Assembly: GCF_017491605.1 (NCBI RefSeq)
Contig: NZ_JAFGYY010000001.1
Span: 186,001-250,000 of the forward strand
DNA length: 64,000 nucleotides
Source of the DNA: Pseudomonas sp. 30_B
GTDB taxonomy: Bacteria > Pseudomonadota > Gammaproteobacteria > Pseudomonadales > Pseudomonadaceae
Direction of reading: 5' to 3'
Position numbers and translations under genes: made by a program. Position 1 is the stretch's first letter. Each line of letters opens with the position of its first letter. The notes under the pieces are model-generated. The model was not told the DNA's origin. It did no database searches and was given only the letters and a program-made list of their open reading frames with translations. Shown here one piece after another: positions 28,948 through 38,606 of the stretch.

Positions 28948-29844
28948 TCAGGGCGCTGTCAGGCGTGCCTGGATCCACTCCACGAAGGCCTGTACCTTGG
29001 GCACCGCCGCGGCATGCTCGGGGTACGCCAGGTAATACCCGCTGCGACTGGCCAGGCCGTGCTCCCAGGCGATGACCAGCTTGCCTTCGTCCAGCTCTTC
29101 CCTGACCAGGAAGCGCGGCAGCAGCGCTACGCCGCAGCCGGCCTGGGCGGCGCGGATGCACATGTAGAAGGTGTCGAAGCGCGGGCCGTGGTAGCTGTGT
29201 TCGCTGTGCTTGCCCAGGCTCAGGAACCACTCGTGCCAGGCCTCCGGGCGGGTGGCGTTCTGCAGCAGGACCAGTTCGGCCAGTTGGGTGGGGTCGTTCA
29301 GGGGCTTCTCCGGCAGGATGGCTGGCGAGCACACCGGCACCATTTCCTCGCCGAAAAGGTGCATGCACTCCGCCCCGGGCAAGGTTCCGGCGCCGAAGAA
29401 GAACGCGATGTCACAGCGTGATTGCAGCAGGTCGCTGGGTTCCAGCTCCTGGCGCAGGTCGAGATGGATGTTCGGGTGGCGGTGGCGCCAGCCGTTCAGC
29501 CGCGGGATCAGCCAGCGTGCGCCAAAGGTGGGCGGCGTCGCCACGCGCAGCACCTGGGTTTCGCCGCCGTAGGACAGCAGGTAGTGGGTCGACATCTCCA
29601 CCTGGGTGAGGATCTTGCGCACTTCCACCAGGTACAGGTCGCCCGCCGGCGTCAGTTGCAGGCGGCGGCGCACGCGGCGGAACAGCAGGTGCTGGAGCAT
29701 TTCCTCCAGCTGCGCCACCTGTTTGCTGACGGCGCTCTGGGTCAGGTTCAGCTCTTCGGAGGCACGGGTGAAGCTCAGGTGCCGCGCCACCGCTTCGAAG
29801 CATTGCAGGGCGGTCATGGACGGCAGGTGGCGTTTGCTCAGCAT
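28948..29844 (-). CDS. LysR-type regulator divergent from amaB
   Basis: This 298-residue regulator has an N-terminal winged helix-turn-helix ([20 protein letters not shown], then [12 protein letters not shown]) and a GcvA-type effector domain. It is transcribed away from the amaB-like gene with 119 bases between starts, the classical LysR arrangement, so it probably controls amaB-amaA. An AAACGTCGTTT palindrome at 29884-29894 in that gap could be part of its site. In P. putida a LysR gene also flanks amaAB. The effector (aminoadipate, pipecolate or lysine) is inferred from neighbours only. Confidence 0.9.
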   Translation of the reverse strand: MLSKRHLPSMTALQCFEAVARHLSFTRASEELNLTQSAVSKQVAQLEEMLQHLLFRRVRRRLQLTPAGDLYLVEVRKILTQVEMSTHYLLSYGGETQVLRVATPPTFGARWLIPRLNGWRHRHPNIHLDLRQELEPSDLLQSRCDIAFFFGAGTLPGAECMHLFGEEMVPVCSPAILPEKPLNDPTQLAELVLLQNATRPEAWHEWFLSLGKHSEHSYHGPRFDTFYMCIRAAQAGCGVALLPRFLVREELDEGKLVIAWEHGLASRSGYYLAYPEHAAAVPKVQAFVEWIQARLTAP

Positions 29845-29963
29845 GGCGGGCAGTTCATGAATTTACGGAATGATGTGCATAGGAAACGTCGTTTGTTGTG
29901 CCCAGGCAAGCCGTTTATTACTGCTGGCATTCCAACTGGTTCTGAACCCAATCAGGAGTCCGC

Positions 29964-31454
29964 ATGATTTCCGCACTGCTCGAATCCCTCGGCGTCGACG
30001 CCCGCCTGGTCACTGGTGGCGATCAGGTCATCCATTCTCCCATCGACGGCAGTCGCCTGGGCGCGGTGCGCCTGGAAAGCGCCGCCGAGGTGGAGCAGAA
30101 GATCGGCCGCGCCGCCCACGCCTTCGACGCCTGGCGCAAGGTGCCGGCGCCGCGTCGTGGCGAGCTGGTGCGCCTGTTCGGCGAGGAACTGCGGGCGAGC
30201 AAGGCGGCCCTGGGCGAGCTGGTGTCCTGGGAAGCCGGCAAGATCACCCAGGAAGGCCTGGGTGAAGTGCAGGAGATGATCGACATCTGCGACTTCGCCG
30301 TCGGCCTGTCGCGCCAGCTCTATGGTCTGACCATCGCCTCCGAGCGCCCCGGTCACCACATGCGCGAATCCTGGCATCCGCTGGGTGTGGTCGGTGTGAT
30401 CAGCGCGTTCAACTTCCCGGTTGCCGTGTGGTCGTGGAATACCGCGCTGGCGCTGGTCTGCGGCAACTCGGTGGTGTGGAAGCCGTCGGAGAAGACTCCG
30501 CTCACCGCGCTGGCCTGCCAGGCGCTGTTCGAGCGTGCGCTGAGCAAGTTCGGTGACGCCCCGGCCCATCTCAGCCAGGTGGTGATCGGCGATCGCAGCG
30601 CTGGCGAAGCACTGGTGGACGACGTCCGTGTCGCCCTGGTCAGCGCCACCGGCAGCACCCGCATGGGCCGCGAAGTGGGCCCGCGCGTAGCGGCCCGATT
30701 CGGCCGCAGCATTCTCGAACTGGGCGGCAACAACGCGATGATTCTGGCGCCCAGTGCTGACCTCGACATGGCCGTGCGCGCCGTACTGTTCAGCGCCGTC
30801 GGCACCGCCGGGCAGCGCTGCACCACCCTGCGCCGGCTGATCGCCCACGAGTCGGTGAAGGACGAATTCGTCAGCCGCCTGAAGACCGCCTACGCCAAGG
30901 TGCGCATCGGCCATCCGCTGGAAGGCAACCTGGTCGGCCCGCTGATCGACGAGCGCAGCTTCCTGGCCATGCAGGGTGCGCTGGAGCAGGCGCGCGGGGA
31001 GGGCGGCGTGGTGTTCGGCGGCGAGCGTCAACTGGCTGATAAATTCCCCAACGCCTATTACGTGTCGCCGGCCATCGTCGAGATGCCCGAGCAGAGCGAC
31101 GTGGTGCGCAGCGAAACCTTCGCGCCGATCCTCTACGTGGTGCCGTACAAGAACTTCGACGACGCCGTGGCGCTGAACAACGACGTGCCGCAAGGCTTGT
31201 CGTCGTGCATCTTCACCACCGACATCCGCGAGGCGGAAGCCTTCATCTCGGCGGTGGGCAGCGACTGTGGCATCGCCAACGTCAACATTGGCCCGAGCGG
31301 CGCGGAGATCGGCGGCGCCTTCGGCGGCGAGAAGGAAACCGGCGGCGGCCGCGAGTCCGGCTCCGACGCCTGGAAGGCCTACATGCGCCGGCAGACCAAC
31401 ACCGTGAACTACTCGCGGGAATTGCCGCTGGCCCAGGGCATAGTGTTCGATTGA
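29964..31454 (+). CDS. amaB: Aldehyde dehydrogenase, ALDH7 / AmaB-type (aminoadipate semialdehyde dehydrogenase)
   Basis: A 496-residue NAD-dependent aldehyde dehydrogenase. It has GVVGVISAFNFPVAVWSWN (cofactor region), SILELGGNNAMIL with the catalytic Glu, and the catalytic Cys286 in GTAGQRCTTLRR. The C-terminal GGAFGGEKETGGGRESGSDAW is typical of ALDH7 (antiquitin). That family oxidises alpha-aminoadipate semialdehyde (or its cyclic form) to aminoadipate in lysine and pipecolate breakdown. The neighbouring pipecolate-oxidase-type gene supports this role. AGGAG precedes the ATG. Confidence 0.88.
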   Translation: MISALLESLGVDARLVTGGDQVIHSPIDGSRLGAVRLESAAEVEQKIGRAAHAFDAWRKVPAPRRGELVRLFGEELRASKAALGELVSWEAGKITQEGLGEVQEMIDICDFAVGLSRQLYGLTIASERPGHHMRESWHPLGVVGVISAFNFPVAVWSWNTALALVCGNSVVWKPSEKTPLTALACQALFERALSKFGDAPAHLSQVVIGDRSAGEALVDDVRVALVSATGSTRMGREVGPRVAARFGRSILELGGNNAMILAPSADLDMAVRAVLFSAVGTAGQRCTTLRRLIAHESVKDEFVSRLKTAYAKVRIGHPLEGNLVGPLIDERSFLAMQGALEQARGEGGVVFGGERQLADKFPNAYYVSPAIVEMPEQSDVVRSETFAPILYVVPYKNFDDAVALNNDVPQGLSSCIFTTDIREAEAFISAVGSDCGIANVNIGPSGAEIGGAFGGEKETGGGRESGSDAWKAYMRRQTNTVNYSRELPLAQGIVFD

Positions 31455-31514
31455 TGTTGTTTTCTGGGGGATGCCCCTTCGGGCCAGCGCAAGCGCTGTT
31501 CGCGATGGAGCCGC

Positions 31515-31585
31515 GTCCCGCGTTCGCGGGAATGACGTCGGGAGGCGAGTGTCACGCCCCGTCATCCCCGCGAACGCGGGGACCC
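31515..31585. repeat. Inverted pair of CCCGCGTTCGCGGG-type intergenic repeats
   Basis: A self-palindromic 14-mer CCCGCGTTCGCGGG followed by AATGAC faces GTCATCCCCGCGAACGCGGG about 30 bases downstream. This is a common GTCATTCCCGCGAA-class repeat of proteobacterial genomes. It lies in the 188-base gap between amaB and amaA. Confidence 0.75.
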
Positions 31586-31642
31586 AAAGAACAAGCCGCA
31601 GTACCGAGTCATTCACAAAGGTTCGCGTAGAAGGATCGCTGG

Positions 31643-32926
31643 ATGTCGCTTCGCCAAGAGTGTCTGTGGGAATACCTGACCCCCGAACGTCCGGAAGCGC
31701 CGACGTTGCGTGGGGATCGCAAGGTCGATGTGTGTGTCATCGGCGCCGGGATCACCGGCCTGTCCGCCGCGCTGCATCTGCTGGAGAAGGATCAGACGGT
31801 CTGCGTGCTGGAGGCCCATGCCACCGGGCATGGCGGTTCCGGGCGCAACGTCGGGCTGGTCAATGCCGGCTTGTGGATTCCGCCGGACGAGATCGAAGCG
31901 GGCCTCGGTGCGGAGGTCGGCGAGCGGGTCAACCGTATGCTCGGCAACGCACCGTCGCTGGTGTTCTCCCTGATCGACAAATACGCCATCAACTGCCAGG
32001 CGCGCCGCGAAGGCACCCTGCACATGGCGCACAACGCCCGTGGCCTGGCGGACCTGCGCAGCCGCTGCGAGCAATGGGGCCGTCGCGGGGCGCCCGTCGA
32101 GCTGCTGACCGGCACGGCATGCGAAGAAGCCTGCGGCACCAGCAGGATCGCCGGTGCGCTGCTCGACCGCCGCGCCGGTACCCTCAACCCGATGGCCTAC
32201 GTCAGCGGGCTGGCCCGTGCGGTGGTCGGCCTCGGCGGTGAGCTCTACCACCACTCCCCGGTGGTCGGGCTGGTGCGCGTGGGCAACGCCTGGAACGTCA
32301 TCACCCAGGGCGGCGTGGTCACTGCCGAACAGGTGGTGATCGCCTCCAGCGCCTACACCGAAGGCGAGTGGACAGAGCTGCGCCGCACCTTCTTCCCCGG
32401 TTACTACTATCAGGTCGCCTCGCGTCCGCTGGAGGGCGCGGAAGCGGCGCGCATCCTGCCGGGCGGGCAGGGCTCCTGGGACACCCGCCAGGTACTCAGC
32501 AGCATTCGCCGCGACGCCGATGGCCGCCTGCTGCTCGGCAGCCTCGGCAAGGGCACCGGCAAGCCGGAGTGGTTCCTGAAAAGCTGGGCCGACCGCATCC
32601 AGCAGCACTACTTCCCCAAGCTGGGCAAGGTGGAATGGGAGTTCACCTGGACCGGCTGCATCGACTTCACCCCCGACCACCTCATGCGCCTGTTCGAGTC
32701 GGCGCCGGGGCTGGTCGCCATGAGCGGCTACAACGGCCGTGGCGTCACCACCGGCACGGTGGTGGGCAAGGCTTTCGCCGATTTCCTGTTGGGCGGTGAT
32801 GCCAGCGTCCTGCCGATGCCGCTACGGCCGATGGAGGAAATTTCCGCCGCTGGCCTGCGTAGTCGTCTGTACGAAGCGGGCTTCTCGCTCTACCACGCCG
32901 GGCAGTGCCTGCGGGTGGTGATCTGA
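31643..32926 (+). CDS. amaA: FAD-dependent amine oxidase, L-pipecolate oxidase type (AmaA)
   Basis: A 427-residue DAO-family flavoenzyme: the N-terminal dinucleotide fold VCVIGAGITGLSAALHLL lies near residue 31, followed by HATGHGGSGRNVGLVNAG. The C-terminal FAD/substrate region is GLVAMSGYNGRGVTTGTVVGKAFA. By context with amaB and the LysR gene it most likely oxidises L-pipecolate to piperideine-6-carboxylate, which opens to aminoadipate semialdehyde, the AmaB substrate. DAO-family enzymes differ widely in substrate, so the name rests on neighbourhood. The gap to amaB holds inverted repeats, so co-transcription is likely but not certain. Confidence 0.82.
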   Translation: MSLRQECLWEYLTPERPEAPTLRGDRKVDVCVIGAGITGLSAALHLLEKDQTVCVLEAHATGHGGSGRNVGLVNAGLWIPPDEIEAGLGAEVGERVNRMLGNAPSLVFSLIDKYAINCQARREGTLHMAHNARGLADLRSRCEQWGRRGAPVELLTGTACEEACGTSRIAGALLDRRAGTLNPMAYVSGLARAVVGLGGELYHHSPVVGLVRVGNAWNVITQGGVVTAEQVVIASSAYTEGEWTELRRTFFPGYYYQVASRPLEGAEAARILPGGQGSWDTRQVLSSIRRDADGRLLLGSLGKGTGKPEWFLKSWADRIQQHYFPKLGKVEWEFTWTGCIDFTPDHLMRLFESAPGLVAMSGYNGRGVTTGTVVGKAFADFLLGGDASVLPMPLRPMEEISAAGLRSRLYEAGFSLYHAGQCLRVVI

Positions 32927-33067
32927 ACCCGGCGATGCGTGGGCGGGGGCCTCCCGCCGCGTCTGCCCCAACGTTCTCTGCACTTTGGTCTAGCCTCTTA
33001 TGGTGCGTTACCCCGACGGGTCTGCACCGGGGATGTGCAGTTCGGTGACAGCGAAGGTTACGGATGG

Positions 33068-33164
33068 GGTTGCGCCTGTGGTGGCTGGATGTGTCAGCTC
33101 ACGGGAAGGATGGTTGCGCCTTTTCGATAATGTGGTTGCACCTTCGGTTTTGGGCGGGTTGCAC
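33068..33164 (+). promoter_or_regulatory. Four direct repeats of GGTTGC(G/A)C upstream of a sigma-54 promoter
   Basis: Copies start at 33068, 33112, 33134 and 33157. The first three read GGTTGCGCC, GGTTGCGCC and GGTTGCACC; the fourth is GGTTGCACG. Start-to-start spacings are 44, 22 and 23 bases, close to whole turns of the helix, so all face one side of the DNA. They lie about 100 to 195 bases upstream of the predicted start site, where sigma-54 enhancer-binding proteins normally bind. The region 32927-33327 contains no gene. Confidence 0.55.
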
Positions 33165-33235
33165 GTGTCTAGCACTGATGCCTGCCAGCTCTGGCTGTTT
33201 TTGCTGTAGGACTTGGTTAATAACAAAAACGAATG

Positions 33236-33251
33236 GCACGCGGCTTGCTGT
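33236..33251 (+). promoter_or_regulatory. Sigma-54 (-24/-12) promoter of the ABC importer operon
   Basis: TGGCACGCGGCTTGCT matches the RpoN consensus TGGCAC-N5-TTGCW exactly, with GG and GC separated by the required spacing. The predicted transcription start is near 33262, giving a leader of about 65 bases before the substrate-binding protein gene. It implies nitrogen-type or activator-dependent control of the whole importer operon. Confidence 0.8.
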
Positions 33252-33327
33252 CGATAGCTCGCGTAATCAGAAAAATCGCCAACATTAGTTCGTGCGCCAT
33301 TACAAAAACCCTCAGGAGCAAAACTCC

Positions 33328-34461
33328 ATGTCGCAGAAGATTTTCAGAAAAGGCTTTCTGGCCCTGGCGGTAACCACCGCGCTTGGCATGTCTTCCTTTG
33401 TAGAGGCTGATGTCGTAATCGGGGTCGCAGGACCGCATACCGGGGCGAACGCCTCGTTCGGCGAACAGTATTGGCGGGGAGCCAATGCCGCCGCCGACGC
33501 AATCAACGCCGCCGGCGGTGTGAACGGGGAGAAGATCAAGCTGGTGAAGGCGGACGACGCCTGCGAGCCGAAGCAGGCCGTAGCGGTCGCCAACCGTCTG
33601 GTCGACCAGGACAAGGCCATCGCCGTGGTCGGCCACTTCTGCTCGTCCAACACCATTCCCGCCTCCGAGGTGTATGACGAGGCCGGCATCATCACCATCA
33701 CCCCCGGCTCGACCAACCCGAAGGTGACCGAGCGCGGCCTTGCCGGCATGTTCCGCATGTGCGGTCGTGACGACCAGCAGGGCATCGTCGCCGGCAACTA
33801 CATCGTCAACGTCCTGAAGGCCAAGAAAGTCGCGGTGATCCACGACAAGGACACCTACGGCCAGGGTCTGGCGGATGCAACCAAGGCGCAGCTGAACAAG
33901 CTGGGCGTCAAGGAAGTCCTCTACGAAGGCCTGACCCGCGGTGAGAAGGACTTCAACGCCCTGGTCACCAAGATCCGTGCCTCGGGCGCGGAAGTGGTGT
34001 TCTTCGGCGGCCTGCACCCGGAAGCCGGCCCGCTGGTACGGCAGATGCGCGAGCAGGGCCTGACCACCGTGTTCTTCTCCGACGACGGCATCGTCACCGA
34101 CGAACTGGTCACCACCGCCGGCGGCCCGCAGTACACCAAGGGCGTGCTGATGACCTTCGGCGCCGACCCGCGCCTGATCCCGGACGGCAAGGCCGTGGTG
34201 GACAAGTTCCGCGCCGGCGGCTTCGAGCCCGAAGGCTACACCCTGTACGCCTACGCCTCGGTACAGGCGCTCGCCGCCGCCTTCAACGGCGCCGGCAAGA
34301 ACGATCCCCAGGCGGCCAGCAAATGGCTGCACACCAACCCGGTGCAAACCGTGATGGGCAAGAAGGAGTGGGACGAGAAGGGCGACCTGAAGGTCTCCGA
34401 CTACGTCGTCTACCAGTGGGACGACAAGGGCAAATACCACCAGTTGGAAAAACAGAAGTAA
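33328..34461 (+). CDS. Branched-chain-type amino acid ABC importer, periplasmic binding protein
   Basis: This 377-residue LivK/BraC-type solute-binding protein starts at the ATG at 33328 (AGGAG at 33314). A signal peptide (MSQKIFRKGFLALAVTTALG, cleaved near SFVEA-DVV) precedes the type I periplasmic-binding fold (VIGVAGPHTGANASFGEQ). The two Cys (DDACEP and GHFCSSN) fit the disulfide seen in LivJ/BraC. The operon context (permeases livH/M, ATPases livG/F) is complete. The substrate is not readable; the adjacent pipecolate/lysine-type genes suggest a basic or cyclic amino acid. Confidence 0.92.
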   Translation: MSQKIFRKGFLALAVTTALGMSSFVEADVVIGVAGPHTGANASFGEQYWRGANAAADAINAAGGVNGEKIKLVKADDACEPKQAVAVANRLVDQDKAIAVVGHFCSSNTIPASEVYDEAGIITITPGSTNPKVTERGLAGMFRMCGRDDQQGIVAGNYIVNVLKAKKVAVIHDKDTYGQGLADATKAQLNKLGVKEVLYEGLTRGEKDFNALVTKIRASGAEVVFFGGLHPEAGPLVRQMREQGLTTVFFSDDGIVTDELVTTAGGPQYTKGVLMTFGADPRLIPDGKAVVDKFRAGGFEPEGYTLYAYASVQALAAAFNGAGKNDPQAASKWLHTNPVQTVMGKKEWDEKGDLKVSDYVVYQWDDKGKYHQLEKQK

Positions 34462-34462
34462 G

Positions 34463-34539
34463 CGTCCGGACGCTGTCCTCGGTTCGCAACACCCCGGCCT
34501 GCACCTGCACGGGCTGGCCGGGGACATGCGCATCCGGAC
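34463..34539 (+). promoter_or_regulatory. Nested hairpin between the binding-protein and permease genes
   Basis: GTCCGGA (34464-34470) can pair with TCCGGAC (34533-34539), enclosing an inner stem CCCCGGCC (34492-34499) / GGCCGGGG (34516-34523). Such structures after a binding-protein gene often stabilise its message or reduce read-through, giving an excess of binding protein over permease. No T-tract follows, so it is not a full terminator. The 225-base gap has no gene. Confidence 0.5.
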
Positions 34540-34686
34540 AGCTGCCGAACACCCGCTCCGACCTGCCGGCGCCGCCACGAGCGGTGCCGGCATCCCCGCA
34601 GGTCGGCGCTCGCCCGGCGACGGTCACGAGCCGTTCAGCCCGCTTGCCGCCCGCCTTCCCTGCCCTGTCTGTGTGAGTACCCAATC

Positions 34687-35601
<915 letters not shown>

Positions 35602-35603
35602 GC

Positions 35604-36908
35604 ATGATGGCCGCTTCCCAGACCACCGCCGCGCCGAAGACCGCGCGCATCGATATCAAGAAGAGCCTCGTCGACACCGTACTCGCCGGCCTGATCGCCC
35701 TGGTGGTGTTCGGCCCCATCGTCGGCGTGGTGCTCGATGGCTACAGCTTCAACCTCGAACCGGTTCGCCTGGCCTGGATGGTCGGCGCCGTGATGATCGG
35801 TCGCCTGCTGCTCAGCCTGTACCTGCAGACCCCGGCCGGTGCACGCGTGATGGAGCGCTTCGAAAGCTCCGACTCGGGCATCACCGTGCTGCAGCCGGGC
35901 TACAAGACGCGCCTGCGCTGGATCGTCCCGCTGCTGATCGTCGCCGCGGTGATCTTCCCGTTCTTCGCCAGCAAGTACCTGCTCACCGTGATCATCCTCG
36001 GGCTGATCTACGTGCTGCTGGGCCTGGGGCTGAACATCGTGGTCGGCCTCGCCGGGCTGCTCGACCTCGGCTACGTGGCCTTCTACGCCATCGGCGCCTA
36101 CGGCCTCGCGCTGGGCTACCACTACCTCGGCCTGGGCTTCTGGACGGTCCTGCCGCTGGCGGCCCTCACCGCTGCGATGGCGGGGGCGCTGCTGGGCTTC
36201 CCGGTGCTGCGGATGCACGGTGACTACCTGGCCATCGTGACCCTCGGCTTTGGCGAGATCATCCGCCTGATCCTCAACAACTGGCTGTCCTTCACCGGTG
36301 GCCCGAACGGCATGCCGGTGCCCTCGCCGACCATCTTCGGCCTGGAGTTCGGCCGCCGGGCGAAGGAGGGCGGCACGCCGATCCACGAGTTCCTCGGCAT
36401 CGACTACAACCAGAACCTCAAGTTCGTGTTCATCTACGCCGTGCTCTTCGTGGTGGTGCTGCTGGTGCTGTACATCAAGCACCGGCTGACCCGCATGCCG
36501 GTGGGCCGCGCCTGGGAAGCGCTGCGCGAGGACGAGATCGCCTGCCGCGCCATGGGCCTGAACCACGTGCTGGTGAAGCTCTCGGCGTTCATGCTCGGTG
36601 CGTCCACCGCGGGTCTGGCCGGGGTGTTCTTCGCCAGCTACCAGGGCTTCGTCAACCCGTCGTCCTTCACCTTCTTCGAGTCGGCGCTGATCCTCGCCAT
36701 CGTGGTGCTCGGCGGCATGGGCTCCACCGTGGGCGTGGTGATCGCCGCCTTCGTCCTCACCGTGGCGCCGGAACTGCTGCGCAGCTTCGCCGACTACCGG
36801 GTGCTGCTGTTCGGCATCCTCATGGTGCTGATGATGATCTGGCGACCGCGCGGGCTGATCCGCATCAGCCGAACCGGCTTCGCCGTACGCAAGGGGGTGG
36901 CGCCATGA
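35604..36908 (+). CDS. Branched-chain-type amino acid ABC importer, LivM-like permease
   Basis: A 434-residue permease with an N-terminal extension of about 100 residues carrying extra membrane helices, as usual for pseudomonad LivM. The core follows with GLGLNIVVGLAGLLDLGYVAFYAIGAYG near residue 140 and the EAA-like loop (GRAWEALREDEIACRAMGLN). It pairs with the LivH-like permease to form the channel. Two successive ATGs open the gene; the first, at 35604, is chosen. It overlaps the next ATPase gene by four bases. Confidence 0.95.
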   Translation: MMAASQTTAAPKTARIDIKKSLVDTVLAGLIALVVFGPIVGVVLDGYSFNLEPVRLAWMVGAVMIGRLLLSLYLQTPAGARVMERFESSDSGITVLQPGYKTRLRWIVPLLIVAAVIFPFFASKYLLTVIILGLIYVLLGLGLNIVVGLAGLLDLGYVAFYAIGAYGLALGYHYLGLGFWTVLPLAALTAAMAGALLGFPVLRMHGDYLAIVTLGFGEIIRLILNNWLSFTGGPNGMPVPSPTIFGLEFGRRAKEGGTPIHEFLGIDYNQNLKFVFIYAVLFVVVLLVLYIKHRLTRMPVGRAWEALREDEIACRAMGLNHVLVKLSAFMLGASTAGLAGVFFASYQGFVNPSSFTFFESALILAIVVLGGMGSTVGVVIAAFVLTVAPELLRSFADYRVLLFGILMVLMMIWRPRGLIRISRTGFAVRKGVAP

Positions 36909-37777
36909 GCGATAAGATCCTCAGCGTCGAGCATCTGATGATGCACTTCGGCGGCATCAAGGCGCTCAACGACGTCAACCTCGACGTGGAGCGCGGTTCC
37001 ATCACCGCGCTGATCGGCCCCAACGGCGCCGGCAAGACTACGGTGTTCAACTGCCTGACCGGTTTCTACAAGGCTACCGGCGGCAACATCCTGCTCAACA
37101 CCCAGGGCAGCACCACGGACGTGATCAAGGTGCTCGGCCAGCCGTTCCAGGGCAGCGACTTCGTCAACCCGGCGCAGTTCGGCAACCGTCTCTACTACAA
37201 GATGTTCGGTGGCACCCACCTGGTGAACCGCGCGGGGCTGGCGCGCACCTTCCAGAACATCCGGCTGTTCCGCGAGATGTCGGTGGTGGAGAACCTGCTG
37301 GTGGCCCAGCACATGTTCGTCAACCGCAACCTCATCGCCGGCGTGCTCAACACCCCCGGCTACCGCCGCGCGGAAAGCGAAGCGCTGGACCACGCCTTCT
37401 ACTGGCTGGAAGTGGTGGACCTGGTGGATTGCGCCAACCGCCTGGCCGGCGAGATGTCCTACGGGCAGCAGCGCCGCCTGGAGATTGCCCGCGCCATGTG
37501 CACCCGGCCCGAGCTGATCTGCCTGGATGAACCCGCCGCCGGCCTCAACCCGGCCGAGACCCAGGCACTGGCGCGCATCGTGCGTTACCTGCGCGACCAC
37601 CACGGCATCACCGTGCTGCTGATCGAGCACGACATGGGCATGGTGATGAACATCTCCGACCACATCATCGTGCTCGACCACGGCGTGGTCATCGCCCGTG
37701 GTGCGCCGGCTGAGATTCGCCACAACGACAAGGTAATCGCCGCCTATCTCGGCGCGGACGAAGAGGAGCTGGCATGA
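36905..37777 (+). CDS. Branched-chain-type amino acid ABC importer, LivG-like ATPase
   Basis: A 290-residue ATPase with Walker A GPNGAGKTT near residue 38, Q-loop FQNIRLF, signature MSYGQQRRLEIARAM, Walker B ELICLDEPAAGLNP and H-loop IEHDMGMVM. It has the LivG-specific insertion between Walker A and the Q-loop. It overlaps both neighbours by ATGA, so LivM-G-F are translationally coupled. Confidence 0.96.
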   Translation: MSDKILSVEHLMMHFGGIKALNDVNLDVERGSITALIGPNGAGKTTVFNCLTGFYKATGGNILLNTQGSTTDVIKVLGQPFQGSDFVNPAQFGNRLYYKMFGGTHLVNRAGLARTFQNIRLFREMSVVENLLVAQHMFVNRNLIAGVLNTPGYRRAESEALDHAFYWLEVVDLVDCANRLAGEMSYGQQRRLEIARAMCTRPELICLDEPAAGLNPAETQALARIVRYLRDHHGITVLLIEHDMGMVMNISDHIIVLDHGVVIARGAPAEIRHNDKVIAAYLGADEEELA

Positions 37778-38490
37778 CGGCGCCGATGTTGGAATTCCGT
37801 GATGTGGATGTGTTCTACGGGCCGATCCAGGCGCTGAAGAAAGTCTCGCTGACCGTCAACGAAGGGGAAACCGTGGCGCTGATCGGCGCCAACGGTGCGG
37901 GCAAGTCCACGCTGCTGATGTCGATCTTCGGCCAGCCGCGCGCGGCCGGTGGCGCGATCCTCTACAAGGGCCAGGACATCCGCCACAAGTCCGCGCACTA
38001 CGTGGCCTCCAACGGCATCGCGCAGTCGCCGGAGGGGCGCCGGGTATTCCCCGACATGACGGTGGAGGAGAACCTGCTGATGGGCACCATTCCCGTCGGC
38101 ATGGACCATGCCCAGGAAGACATGGAGCGCATGTTCGACCTGTTCCCGCGCCTGAAGGAGCGGCGCAACCAGCGGGCCATGACCATGTCCGGCGGCGAGC
38201 AGCAGATGCTCGCCATCGCCCGCGCGCTGATGAGCCGGCCCAAGCTGCTGCTGCTCGACGAGCCTTCGCTGGGCCTGGCGCCCATCGTGGTCAAGCAGAT
38301 CTTCCAGACCCTGCGCGAGCTGGCGCAGAGCGGGATGACGCTGTTCCTCGTGGAGCAGAACGCCAACCATGCGCTGAAGCTGTCGGACCGTGGCTACGTG
38401 ATGGTCAACGGCGAAATCCGCCTGACCGGCACCGGGGCGGAGCTGCTGGGCAACCAGGAGGTTCGCAACGCCTATCTCGGCGGGCACTGA
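37774..38490 (+). CDS. Branched-chain-type amino acid ABC importer, LivF-like ATPase
   Basis: A 238-residue ATPase: Walker A GANGAGKST near residue 37, SPEGRRVFPDMTVEENL (LivF hallmark), signature MSGGEQQMLAIARAL, Walker B KLLLLDEPSLGLAP, and H-loop in LVEQNANHAL. It is the last gene of the importer operon and forms the ATPase heterodimer with the LivG-like protein. A REP-like palindrome follows 14 bases after the stop. Confidence 0.96.
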   Translation: MTAPMLEFRDVDVFYGPIQALKKVSLTVNEGETVALIGANGAGKSTLLMSIFGQPRAAGGAILYKGQDIRHKSAHYVASNGIAQSPEGRRVFPDMTVEENLLMGTIPVGMDHAQEDMERMFDLFPRLKERRNQRAMTMSGGEQQMLAIARALMSRPKLLLLDEPSLGLAPIVVKQIFQTLRELAQSGMTLFLVEQNANHALKLSDRGYVMVNGEIRLTGTGAELLGNQEVRNAYLGGH

Positions 38491-38503
38491 CGCCATCACC
38501 TTT

Positions 38504-38575
38504 CGTAGGAGCGGACTCCGTCCGCGATGTTCTCAGGCGCGCCGGAAAGCATCGCGGACGGAGTCCGCTCCTACG
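38504..38575. repeat. REP-like palindrome, GTAGGAGCGGACTC class
   Basis: Same inverted element as at 2153-2223, with 24-base arms identical to it and a different spacer. It lies between the ABC importer and the cyclodeaminase-like gene, where it could cap the importer message. Confidence 0.85.
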
Positions 38576-38606
38576 GTTATCCATCGCTTTCCTGCAGAGG
38601 GTTTCC

